The position numbers and the translations under genes are program-made. The notes beneath the pieces were generated by a model that had not been told where the DNA came from, ran no database searches, and saw only the letters and a program-made list of their open reading frames with translations. From Dehalococcoidia bacterium (GTDB lineage Bacteria > Chloroflexota > Dehalococcoidia > Lucifugimonadales > Lucifugimonadaceae), in NCBI GenBank assembly GCA_022824185.1, contig JAJEAU010000008.1, forward strand, positions 62,001 to 126,000: 64,000 nucleotides of DNA, written 5' to 3'. The number at the start of each line of letters is the position of its first letter. The first letter of the stretch is position 1. Of the stretch, positions 9,114 to 17,129 are shown one piece after another.

Positions 9114-11366
9114 ATGTCCGAAACCATGGATCCCCTCGGCCTAGCCGAAAGAAGCAGCCCAACCGTCGGCAGCGCACATCTAACGAACCCCGATCCCGTG
9201 GTCGCCGGAGAATTCGGAACATGGCAGCTCGTATTCACCGTTGGACCCGACGGAATCGATACAGGCGGCATCGTACGCATCGGAACCGACTCCGACACCG
9301 ATTGGGGCCTCCCACAACTCCACGATCCCACCGCGGCCGAATATCTGACGGTTGCTCCGCCTCCCGACGCCGAACTCGCGACCCAAGTCCCGGATCTCGT
9401 GACCGTCCTCGTCGTCAACACTGGCCGGTCTCTCAATGAGGGCGAGCAATTTACCGTCACTTACGGCGATCAGTCTCGAGGCGGGCCCGGGTCTCGCAGC
9501 CAAACCTTCATCGAACCACGACGTTACTTCTGGATCGAAGTAGACACTGATGGCTCAGGGGACTTCGTTCCAATCAAAACTCTGCCGGAACTCCCAATCA
9601 TCGGCGGCGACGCTATCCGACTGGTAGCCATCGCACCTTCGAACGCGGTCGCTGGCGAAGATTTCCGAATCAACATAAAGGCCGAGGATCGGTGGGGCAA
9701 CCCCGCAAATCAGTACCGCGGAACCGTCGCAATATCCGGTGCCGGCATCGGCCTTGACACCGACGAGGTCACATTCGACGAATCCTCCAACGGCGTCATC
9801 TGGATCGACGGATGCCGAATCACCGAACCCGGCGAACATCGGCTGACTGTGCGTGACGACGACAACGGGCACACATCGGAGAGCAACCCAATCGTCGCAA
9901 CCGAAGATGCACCCGATTACCGCCTGTACTGGGGTGACCCGCACGGTGGTCAGGTCGTCGACGCCTATAAAATAGCCGACTTTTTCAAGTACGCCCGGGA
10001 TGTCGCAGGTATCCACTTCGCCGGATTCCAGCGCAACGACCCCGCCATCACCAACGACGCGTACGACGTTCAACAGCAGGCGGAACGGGACCATTACACC
10101 CCTGGCAGATTCGTCCCTCTTCCCGGATACGAATGGTCCGCAACCACCCCGTTGGGAGGCCACCACAACGTCTACTTCCGACGGTTCAACCAACAGCTTC
10201 GACGTTCGGCGCACGCTGCCCATCTCGATCAGTCTGACGTCGACACCGATCTCCCTCACGTCCGGGAGATGCACGCCGAGTTCCGGTATCACGACATCGT
10301 CGTTACTCCCCACGTGGGTGGCATCGCTGCAGACCTTGAGTATCACGAACCGCAGATCGAACCCGCCCTTGAAATCACGTCGACCCACGGTCAGTTCGAG
10401 TGGTTTCTCAAAGAATCCCTCGAGCGCAAGTACAAGATGGGATTTGTCGGCGGGAGCGATTGCTACACCGGTCGCCCCGGCGACGATCAACCCGGTTTCC
10501 AACTCCGCCGCTACCAAAAAGCCGGTTTGACCGGCATCTACGCCGAAGAACTCACCCTCGATGGCATCCTGAACGCCATGAAGGCCCGTCGAGTCTACGC
10601 AACCTCCGGCGTCCGCATCGTCGCAGTCGTATCCGCCGACGGACACATGATGGGATCCGAATACTCAACTCCCGATCATCCCGAAATCTCCGTCAAAATC
10701 CTTGCAGACGGTCCGCTCGAACGTGTTGAACTTTTCCGCGGCCTCGACCTCATCCACTCCGAAGAACTCTCCCCCGGCACGATCGCCGATCGTATCCGGG
10801 TTACTTGGGAAGGTGCCAGCAGGGAAACCAGCTACTCGGGCGTCGTCTGGGAAGGCGGCGTCAACGTCACCGACGGCACGATCACAAACGTCGAAAAAGT
10901 TCGGTTCGACAGTCCTCGATCTCACCTGACAGCCTCCACCGATGCAGCCGTCGCATGGAAATCATGGACATGTGGATACCGAAGCGGTCTCCTCCTTGAC
11001 ATCGACGGCAGTCCTGACACCGCAATCGAACTCGCCCTGACTAGCGAAGTAATCGCCAGCTCGCAATACAGTGACCACGGAAGAGACGGCGCTCGACGCA
11101 TCACCTTCGCCACCGCCGACCGCCTGCATCTGCCGACAACCCTCGGCTCCTTGGCCGACGGCCCGAAAATCGTAGACCTAGGCCAACTAGACCGCAAGGC
11201 AACAATCGAACAAGCCCCCCAACCAGGCCCTACCCGGACCGAGTTCACAATCACCGACAAAAACCCGACACCCGGAATAAACCCCTACTGGGTCCGAGTA
11301 ACCCAAACCAACCAAGAAAAAGCCTGGACCAGCCCCGTCTTCGTCGACCACATAGCCCCAATCTAA
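9114..11366 (+). CDS. DUF3604 family protein (PHP-like fold)
   Basis: Large 750-residue protein. The N-terminal ~270 residues look like beta-sandwich modules (SNAVAGEDFRINIKAEDRWGNPANQYRGTV). The central part has the metal-ligand style motifs of DUF3604: LYWGDPHGG, VPLPGYEWSATTPLGGHHNVYF, DIVVTPHVGG, EITSTHGQFEW and GFVGGSDCYTGRPG. I know this family as PHP-related with no firmly assigned reaction. No signal peptide is visible, so it is probably cytoplasmic. The gene is monocistronic and followed by a repeat-rich gap. Confidence 0.85.
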   Translation: MSETMDPLGLAERSSPTVGSAHLTNPDPVVAGEFGTWQLVFTVGPDGIDTGGIVRIGTDSDTDWGLPQLHDPTAAEYLTVAPPPDAELATQVPDLVTVLVVNTGRSLNEGEQFTVTYGDQSRGGPGSRSQTFIEPRRYFWIEVDTDGSGDFVPIKTLPELPIIGGDAIRLVAIAPSNAVAGEDFRINIKAEDRWGNPANQYRGTVAISGAGIGLDTDEVTFDESSNGVIWIDGCRITEPGEHRLTVRDDDNGHTSESNPIVATEDAPDYRLYWGDPHGGQVVDAYKIADFFKYARDVAGIHFAGFQRNDPAITNDAYDVQQQAERDHYTPGRFVPLPGYEWSATTPLGGHHNVYFRRFNQQLRRSAHAAHLDQSDVDTDLPHVREMHAEFRYHDIVVTPHVGGIAADLEYHEPQIEPALEITSTHGQFEWFLKESLERKYKMGFVGGSDCYTGRPGDDQPGFQLRRYQKAGLTGIYAEELTLDGILNAMKARRVYATSGVRIVAVVSADGHMMGSEYSTPDHPEISVKILADGPLERVELFRGLDLIHSEELSPGTIADRIRVTWEGASRETSYSGVVWEGGVNVTDGTITNVEKVRFDSPRSHLTASTDAAVAWKSWTCGYRSGLLLDIDGSPDTAIELALTSEVIASSQYSDHGRDGARRITFATADRLHLPTTLGSLADGPKIVDLGQLDRKATIEQAPQPGPTRTEFTITDKNPTPGINPYWVRVTQTNQEKAWTSPVFVDHIAPI

Positions 11367-11390
11367 CCCCCCTCTCCCCGCCACAAACCA

Positions 11391-11440
11391 CGTCATTCCG
11401 GCGACACAACCCACGTCATTCCGGCGAAGGCCGGAACCCA
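11391..11440. repeat. REP-like palindromic repeats (two units)
   Basis: Two copies of the CGTCATTCCGGCG unit just after the DUF3604 gene. The second is complete (GTCATTCCGGCGAAGGCCGG) and ends in aaccca. It is the same family as at 5.1 kb and 38.7 kb. Confidence 0.85.
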
Positions 11441-11482
11441 AGGGCGCACGCACCGAAACGAAGCCCGCCCCATCCTCCCGCT

Positions 11483-11566
11483 CCCCTGCGCGAAACCGGC
11501 AGGCGGGCAAACCGTCCCCTTTCGAGGCGAAAGGGGACGCGCAAGAGCGAAGCGAGAGCGCAGGGG
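11483..11566. repeat. Large nested palindrome
   Basis: CCCCTGCGC at 11483-11491 pairs with GCGCAGGGG at 11558-11566. Inside it lies a perfect 11-bp stem, GTCCCCTTTCG (11514-11524) with CGAAAGGGGAC (11528-11538), and a 3-nt loop. No T-run follows on either strand, so this is not a simple terminator. It could be a mobile palindromic element or RNA structure. Confidence 0.75.
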
Positions 11567-11713
11567 CATGCGGGCGGGGACGAGGGGCCAGAAGGACTCA
11601 ACAGCACGTTCCGGTAGTCCAACCCCCTCCCCCTAGCCCACTCCCCCCGTCACCCAAAACAACAAAATCCCAAAAATCCCCCCAATCCCAAAAATCCCAG
11701 TTCAGACAACAAC

Positions 11714-11743
11714 TTGACACACACGCACCACAACTGTTAATAT
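11714..11743 (+). promoter_or_regulatory. Near-consensus sigma70 promoter
   Basis: TTGACA at 11714-11719, an 18-bp spacer and TAATAT at 11738-11743. The predicted transcript starts near 11750 and reads into the orphan stretch at 11.75-12.6 kb. This is one of the best-matching promoters in the window. Confidence 0.6.
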
Positions 11744-11845
11744 CAACAACAAGCGTTCAACCCGCTTCGCGAGGGAAACAACGCCCAGAGGATCGCCGCA
11801 GCCAAGGATCGCGACTTGGCAGCAGTTGTCGTCGATTGAAGTGAC

Positions 11846-12562
11846 ATGAAACCGCGAGACGGATCACACATGAGAAGCATGCAAGTGCACAAAGAGCCCC
11901 GAGGCCGGAGGTGTAGAACCCCGAGGCGCAAGGCCCGATGTCTAACTGCGCGCCGATCGCGACGGTGCCCGTCTAAGTCTCTTGGAGCATGGAGCGACGC
12001 GGTCACAAACCCGGTTATGGAGAAGGATGTAGCTGCAAGGTTCAGGCGCGGCGATATACTGCTTAAGCCGCAACACGAGCCAGATGGACGAACCCTACCT
12101 TTGTTCGCGAGACAGAAGGTGCAAGCGGGAGCGAAGCTGCCGCACGGGTTCGACACCATTCAAGGCCTGGACGAGGTCTTCTCTTATCCAAAACAGATCA
12201 GAACCGCTTCGTCGTGCGGGGAGATCAGAGCGCTAATGCGGGGCAAGAACCAAATGATGGCGTGCGGGATGTTTCCAATATCCGCACTCCGGGCCGCCGG
12301 TCTGGCGACGTCGGCAACGCTCGACTTTTTCAATGAGTTAAGTATTTTTCGCCCGAAGGACGATGGTCAAGACGACAGTCGAGACCAAAGTCCACCGGTT
12401 TTTGTACCGCGGCGAATCCTCGAAAACCCGACCCCTCGGGTTTCCCTCGCTCGCGAGGGAAATGTCCTACCGGACAAAGGGGACCCTGACGGTAAGGGCG
12501 GGTCACAGACCCGCCCACGACCGTCAACCGGGACAAAGTCCCAAACCAAAGCAATCAAATAA
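11846..12562 (+). CDS. Unrecognised ORF in gene-poor stretch (coding status doubtful)
   Basis: A 238-codon open frame lies downstream of the promoter at 11,714. I recognise no domain. The first ~45 residues are extremely Arg-rich, and the middle is more protein-like (MEKDVAARFRRGDILL, QAGAKLPHGFDTIQGL). The last ~50 codons run through a chain of hairpins. AGG and CGG codons are frequent, unlike neighbouring genes. There is no good Shine-Dalgarno site before 11846. The stretch may instead be a long non-coding RNA or a decayed element. Opposite-strand frames here also match nothing I know. Confidence 0.25.
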   Translation: MKPRDGSHMRSMQVHKEPRGRRCRTPRRKARCLTARRSRRCPSKSLGAWSDAVTNPVMEKDVAARFRRGDILLKPQHEPDGRTLPLFARQKVQAGAKLPHGFDTIQGLDEVFSYPKQIRTASSCGEIRALMRGKNQMMACGMFPISALRAAGLATSATLDFFNELSIFRPKDDGQDDSRDQSPPVFVPRRILENPTPRVSLAREGNVLPDKGDPDGKGGSQTRPRPSTGTKSQTKAIK

Positions 12563-12637
12563 GAAAAACCAAAAAAGCAAAAACAAGACCGACCCTCCCG
12601 ACGCCCCAAGGCGCCCACGTCCGGCAACCCCGGACGT
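12424..12637. repeat. Chain of at least six stem-loops
   Basis: Successive perfect hairpins: 12424-12443 (AAACCCGA/TCGGGTTT), 12441-12462 (TTTCCCTCG/CGAGGGAAA), 12463-12476 (TGTCC/GGACA), 12488-12525 (GACGGT and GGCGGGT nested with ACCCGCC and ACCGTC), 12130-style spacing then 12530-12542 (GGGAC/GTCCC), and 12617-12637 (ACGTCCGG/CCGGACGT). The first two share TTT, so they exclude each other. An A-rich linker (12543-12590) separates the last one. No gene explains this, and the HAD gene begins 93 bp later. Confidence 0.75.
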
Positions 12638-12729
12638 TTCAACGCGTCTCGAACAAAAGAAAAGCCGCAGCGCGGCCCCGAAATTAAACTTCCCACATAC
12701 CAAAAACCCGAAAATCACCGGATCAATAT

Positions 12730-13458
12730 ATGCCCGACCTTTCAAACGTCAGAGCACTCACATGGGATGTAGGAGGAACCGTCTTCGACTGGCGAGGAAC
12801 CATCGAAGACGAAGCCCGGCGCATCGCCGCAGAGCAAGAAGCCGATCTGGACATCCAACAATTCGCCACCGACTGGCGAGTCTGGTCTTTCGACATGCTC
12901 GCAAGGGTCAACAGAGGCGAACTACCCTGGACAAACCTCGATCACATCCATCGCCTGATCCTCGACAAAGTCCTAGAAAAACACACCGCCATATCCCTCT
13001 CAACCGCAGAGCGCGACGACCTCACCGAAATCTGGCACCGCCTACGAGCTTGGCCTGGCGCAGCCGACGCCATCCACCGCTTAAAGTCCCGATACACAAT
13101 GATCGTCCTAACCGTCCTCAGCTACTCCATCGCCGTCGACTGCTCAAAACACAACGGCATCAACTGGGACGGAATCCTCTCTTGCGAGTTCCTCGGAGCC
13201 TACAAAGGTCCGCCCAACGCCTACAACAGAGCCACCCGACTCCTCCGTCTCCAACCCTCCGAAGCCATGATGACCGCCGCCCACTTGGTAGACCTCAAGA
13301 ACGCCCAAGCCACCGGAATGCGCGCCGCATACATCCACCGCGAAGGCGAATCAAACGTCACGCCAGGCTTCTCCGACATCGCCACCGCCACCGCCGATCC
13401 CGACATCGACATAGTAGCCTCCGACTTCCCCGACCTCGCCAACAAACTCCTCGCCTGA
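12730..13458 (+). CDS. HAD-superfamily hydrolase (haloacid dehalogenase type II-like)
   Basis: 242-residue HAD enzyme. The catalytic aspartate is D13 in LTWDVGGTVFDWRGT, motif II is the threonine/serine in IVLTVLSYS, and the motif III/IV region is CEFLGAYKGPPNAY with the DLKNAQATGMRAAYIHR segment. This layout matches type II haloacid dehalogenases and related phosphatases. It heads a run of same-strand accessory enzymes (acetamidase, methyltransferase-like, VOC, aminotransferase). The substrate is unknown. Confidence 0.85.
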   Translation: MPDLSNVRALTWDVGGTVFDWRGTIEDEARRIAAEQEADLDIQQFATDWRVWSFDMLARVNRGELPWTNLDHIHRLILDKVLEKHTAISLSTAERDDLTEIWHRLRAWPGAADAIHRLKSRYTMIVLTVLSYSIAVDCSKHNGINWDGILSCEFLGAYKGPPNAYNRATRLLRLQPSEAMMTAAHLVDLKNAQATGMRAAYIHREGESNVTPGFSDIATATADPDIDIVASDFPDLANKLLA

Positions 13459-13522
13459 TCCCCGCAACACAACCATTACACTTCACTCAGACCACGATCA
13501 ACCGCAAATAAAGATCAACCAC

Positions 13523-14452
13523 ATGAAAATCGCAACACGGGAAACCCTCTACTACGAACACTCCCCAGCAAACCCCGTCACCCTCCACGTCAAACCCGGC
13601 GAATGGTTCGAAGTCCAGACGCAGATGAACCGCGGCCCCGACGCCGAACTCGTCCCGGACGACATCCGAGAGCTCTACAACACTTACCGTTCCGACTCCC
13701 AACCGACGGATCGGGGTAATGCGTCATCAGGCTGCACCTATGTCGACGGCGCCGAACCGGGACAAATGCTCACCGTCCACATCGGCGAGATCAAGACTCA
13801 CCCCGTCGGTTGGACACGATATGGCGGATCCACAGGCGCGATGCCCGGGTATCTAGGCCCGTCGAACATCGGCCCGCAATTCCGAATCTGCCGCATCGAT
13901 GTCGAGAAAGGCGAGATCATCTGGAACGACAAGCTCTCCTTCCCCGTCGAACCCATGCTCGGCGTCGTCGGCGTAGCGCCCGAGCGCGAGGCCCGACACA
14001 ACGGATGGGCAGGTCAGTGGGGCGGCAACTTCGACATCCAGGAGGTGACGACTGGTGCCAAGCTGCACCTCCCGGTCTATCATCCCGGGGCGCTTTTGCA
14101 TGTCGGGGACATGCACGCTCGTCAAGGCGACGGCGAGATCTGCGGCGGCGGTGGCATCGAGACTGGCGGTTCCGTAATGATGAAGGTCGAGCTCTCGCCG
14201 AAACCAGAAGGCATGTCTTGGCCGCGCATCGAGAACGACACCCACATCATGACCACCGGCATCGAGAAGCCTGCCGAAGACGCCTTCCGAATAGCTCTAT
14301 CAGAGATGATCGTCTGGCTCGAAGCAGACTACGGGATGACACAGGGCGAGGCCTTCATCTTCTTGGCCCAGTGCTTGGAAGCGCGCGTGACGCAGTTCGT
14401 GAACCCGACCTACTCGTATGTCTGCAAAGTCAACCGCAAGTACCTCGCCTAA
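13523..14452 (+). CDS. Acetamidase/formamidase family protein
   Basis: 309-residue member of the FmdA/AmdA family, which hydrolyses short amides to ammonia and acid. Features include an early VTLHVKPGEWFEVQT strand, DGAEPGQMLTVHIGEI, LSFPVEPMLGVVGVAP, the NGWAGQWGGNFDIQEV glycine-rich segment, LLHVGDMHARQGDGEICGGG (conserved metal-site region) and the C-terminal GMTQGEAFIFLAQCLEARVTQFVNP. It sits 65 bp after the HAD gene and 12 bp before the next gene, so one transcript is likely. Confidence 0.92.
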   Translation: MKIATRETLYYEHSPANPVTLHVKPGEWFEVQTQMNRGPDAELVPDDIRELYNTYRSDSQPTDRGNASSGCTYVDGAEPGQMLTVHIGEIKTHPVGWTRYGGSTGAMPGYLGPSNIGPQFRICRIDVEKGEIIWNDKLSFPVEPMLGVVGVAPEREARHNGWAGQWGGNFDIQEVTTGAKLHLPVYHPGALLHVGDMHARQGDGEICGGGGIETGGSVMMKVELSPKPEGMSWPRIENDTHIMTTGIEKPAEDAFRIALSEMIVWLEADYGMTQGEAFIFLAQCLEARVTQFVNPTYSYVCKVNRKYLA

Positions 14453-14464
14453 CCGGAAAACGTC

Positions 14465-15229
14465 ATGCCCATCACCAAATACTCGGACGGCGACAAGGAG
14501 ACCTTCCGAGCCCTGATGCTCGATGGCGTTCGCCGAAACAAGGCCGCAAACCCCGACTACAGAGTCGTAGACATCGGCGGTCGGTTTAATCCGTGGGCCG
14601 ACGAACTCGTCGACGTCTATGTGGATGTCTTCCCGTTCGAAACTGACAAAAAACTCTACGTCGGCGATGTCAACAGTGAAGACATCTGGCGCCAGCTCGA
14701 AGCCGATGGGCCGTTCGACTTCGTCATCATCTCCCACGTCCTTGAAGATATTCGAGACTGCATCACCCCTCTAAACTGGTTGCCACGCGTGGCCAAGTCA
14801 GGATTCTTGGGTCTGCCGGTCAAGCACCGAGAGCTGAGCCATTGGGGCTTCCCGTATTGGATGGGGCAGTCGCATCACCACTGGATTTTCGATGTAAAAA
14901 ACGACACCGACAGTGAGTTGATCCTCCTGACTGTTCCTAAGTGGCACTGCTTGAACTACTTCAACCCCAACATTCCAGATCTCGAACCCATTAACGACGA
15001 CGCGCCGGATCTTGGCCCTAGGAAATTGGACTGGTTCGACCCGGAGAAGGGCGGTCATGATCTGGAGCTCGGGGTGATCTGGCAGAATTCCATTCCGTTT
15101 TGGACGCCGAACTACATGATGCGTCCCGAAGACCAGATCGAGTTATTCAGGACCGTGTTCGCGGACGGGAGCACCTTCCATCCACCAGAGCCACGAATCG
15201 CGCAGCATTCGGATGGGCATGGGCATTGA
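14465..15229 (+). CDS. SAM-dependent methyltransferase-like protein
   Basis: 254-residue protein with a class I methyltransferase-like start: RVVDIGGRFNPWADELVDVYVD (motif I region, GGR rather than GxGxG), LYVGDVNSEDIWRQLEADGPFDFVIISHVLEDI (motifs III/IV) and PRVAKSGFLGLPV. The C-terminal half (SHWGFPYWMGQSHHHWIFDV, PKWHCLNYFNPN) is unlike standard methyltransferases. Catalysis is not assured. It follows the acetamidase gene by 12 bp, so it is probably co-transcribed. Confidence 0.6.
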   Translation: MPITKYSDGDKETFRALMLDGVRRNKAANPDYRVVDIGGRFNPWADELVDVYVDVFPFETDKKLYVGDVNSEDIWRQLEADGPFDFVIISHVLEDIRDCITPLNWLPRVAKSGFLGLPVKHRELSHWGFPYWMGQSHHHWIFDVKNDTDSELILLTVPKWHCLNYFNPNIPDLEPINDDAPDLGPRKLDWFDPEKGGHDLELGVIWQNSIPFWTPNYMMRPEDQIELFRTVFADGSTFHPPEPRIAQHSDGHGH

Positions 15230-15270
15230 AACCACAGCGCGTATCCGATCACTGAAGAGGCGACTCGCCG

Positions 15271-15639
15271 ATGGCGTCTGAATCCTCATTCTGGGGCTTG
15301 GCCATGGACGCGAACGATGTCGAGTCGTTGGCCGGTTTTTGGTGCGACGCCGCCGGTTACCAACTGGCTGAATCCCACTTTCCGTATGTGGCAGTTCTCA
15401 GGTCTGACGATCCGGCACAGCCTCGGATGATTATCCTTCAAGTGCCTGAGGCCAAGACATCCAAGAACCGCGTCCACATCGAGTTCAAAGCTGACGATCT
15501 CAAATCGGAATCTGAGCGGATGATCAACTTTGGCGCGACACTAGTTGCGGAACGCGAACTCGGCGACACGCAATGGATCGTCATGCAAGATCCGGAAGGC
15601 AATGAGTTTTGCCTTGTCAAACCACATAACGAACACTGA
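15271..15639 (+). CDS. VOC-family (glyoxalase/bleomycin-resistance fold) protein
   Basis: 122-residue single VOC unit pair: ANDVESLAGFWCDAAGYQLAE, RVHIEFKADDLKSESERMINFGATLVAE and WIVMQDPEGNEFCLVKP, which is the classic C-terminal motif with the metal-ligand glutamate. Members are dioxygenases, isomerases or binding proteins. The role here cannot be told. It ends 7 bp before the aminotransferase start. Confidence 0.85.
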   Translation: MASESSFWGLAMDANDVESLAGFWCDAAGYQLAESHFPYVAVLRSDDPAQPRMIILQVPEAKTSKNRVHIEFKADDLKSESERMINFGATLVAERELGDTQWIVMQDPEGNEFCLVKPHNEH

Positions 15640-15646
15640 GCAACAG

Positions 15647-16972
15647 ATGTCATCACCAGAGCTAAACCGAACCAAATCTCGCCAACTGATGGAACGAGCC
15701 CACCGCGTAGTCGCCGGTGGCATCTCATCGCAGATCAGACTCAACGAACCTGGAGGCGAACCTCTCTTCTTCGACCGATCCGAAGGCGCCCTTATGTGGG
15801 ACGCCGACGGCAACGAATATGTCGATTACATCCAAGGGATGGGGCCCAACATCTTCGGCCACGCACCGGAGTTTGTTTCCCAGCAGGTGTCTAAAGACAT
15901 GCGGATGGGTTATGTTCTCGCCGCGCAGTTTGAACGCGAGCTGGAAGTTGCTGAGATGGCGGCGGATGCGATTCCGATCGAGGATTGCACCGTCCGTTTT
16001 GCCGGATCGGGCACTGAGATTGTTCAACTTGCGCTGCGGTTGGCCCGTGGTTACACGGGCAGGTCGAAGTTCATCCGCTTCGAGGGGCACTATCACGGTT
16101 GGATGGACAGCGTGAACTACTCGGTGCATCCTCCCGTCGATGAGGCCGGGGATGTGGACTCGCCGAACGCAGTAGGTGAATCGGCGGGGATGGATCCCGG
16201 GACTCTTTCGCAGTCGATCCCTTGTCAGTGGAATGATGTCGAACGGTTGGAGGCTGCGTTTGATCGAAACCCTGGGGAAATCGCGGCCGTCATCATGGAG
16301 CCCATCAACGCCAATACGTACTGCATCATGCCAGAGCCGGGTTATCTCGAGGCGGCTAAGGAGATCGCTCACCGAAACGGGGCGCTGATCATTTTCGACG
16401 AGGTAATCACCGGTTTTCGAGTGGCGTATGGCGGAGCGCAGGAACTTCTCGGCATCACGCCTGACCTTGCGACGTATGCCAAATCGATCGCGGCGGGGTT
16501 CCCAATCGCGATGCTCGCGGGCCGACGAGACATCATGGACGTGCTCGGGAGCGGCGAGGTCTATCACGGTGGCAGCTTCAACTCCAATGTGATGTCGATA
16601 GCAGCGGCGCATGCCACTCTGACCCATCTGAAATCTGAGGGCGACGCGTTTTACGCAGACCTGAATCGCCGTGGTCAACAACTGATCGACGGTCTGCGAC
16701 GAGTTGGCATGGAGACCGAGACTGACATTCACGTCCAAGGTCTCGGAAGCGTTTTTGGAATCGCATTCAATCGCAGTGGCGACACCATCAGGAATTACCG
16801 GGACTACGCCATCAAGTGCGACGGCGGTCGGTACACCCAGTTCGCCTCCGAGATGATGGCCGAAGGAATCCGTCTTTCGTCCAACGGACGTGTGCATATG
16901 TCGTCTGCCCACTCCGAAGAGCACATCGATCGGACCATCAAGGCTGCGGGCAGGGCACTATCGCGCATGTGA
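15647..16972 (+). CDS. Class III aminotransferase, glutamate-1-semialdehyde aminomutase-like
   Basis: PLP enzyme of 441 residues. ERAHRVVAGGISSQIR, VDYIQGMGPNIFGHAP, FAGSGTEIVQLALRLARGYTGRSKFIRFEGHYHGWMD, MEPINAN, IIFDEVITGFRVAYGGAQ and the PLP-lysine segment TYAKSIAAGFPIAMLAGRRDIMD are all in place. The fold matches HemL, but many relatives in accessory clusters are omega-transaminases. The clustered catabolic genes make a non-heme role likely. The start at 15647 lies 7 bp past the VOC stop; longer in-frame starts lie inside the VOC gene and are rejected. Confidence 0.87.
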   Translation: MSSPELNRTKSRQLMERAHRVVAGGISSQIRLNEPGGEPLFFDRSEGALMWDADGNEYVDYIQGMGPNIFGHAPEFVSQQVSKDMRMGYVLAAQFERELEVAEMAADAIPIEDCTVRFAGSGTEIVQLALRLARGYTGRSKFIRFEGHYHGWMDSVNYSVHPPVDEAGDVDSPNAVGESAGMDPGTLSQSIPCQWNDVERLEAAFDRNPGEIAAVIMEPINANTYCIMPEPGYLEAAKEIAHRNGALIIFDEVITGFRVAYGGAQELLGITPDLATYAKSIAAGFPIAMLAGRRDIMDVLGSGEVYHGGSFNSNVMSIAAAHATLTHLKSEGDAFYADLNRRGQQLIDGLRRVGMETETDIHVQGLGSVFGIAFNRSGDTIRNYRDYAIKCDGGRYTQFASEMMAEGIRLSSNGRVHMSSAHSEEHIDRTIKAAGRALSRM

Positions 16973-17129
16973 GGTCATCGCTCGATATTGACCGCGTTTC
17001 GCATCGAGCGATATTGTTTCTTCTTTCTTGACTTTGCCAAAATCATCAACACGCATCACAGGAGGTGCAGTGTTGTGAGGGGATCGGAGTGATGCTAGAC
17101 GAACTGATGATTTTGGAGAAGGACGCTTC

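Noticed and set aside
9555..10646. 363-codon minus-strand ORF inside the DUF3604 gene
   Set aside because: Long antisense frame typical of high-GC coding DNA; the + strand has the family motifs, and this frame shows no motif and no ribosome-binding site.
12363..13511. 382-codon + strand ORF across the hairpin chain and HAD gene
   Set aside because: Its product is nearly all Arg/Pro/His, and the HAD catalytic motifs lie in another frame.
15725..16924. 399-codon minus-strand ORF inside the aminotransferase gene
   Set aside because: Antisense shadow; the + strand frame has all PLP-enzyme motifs.
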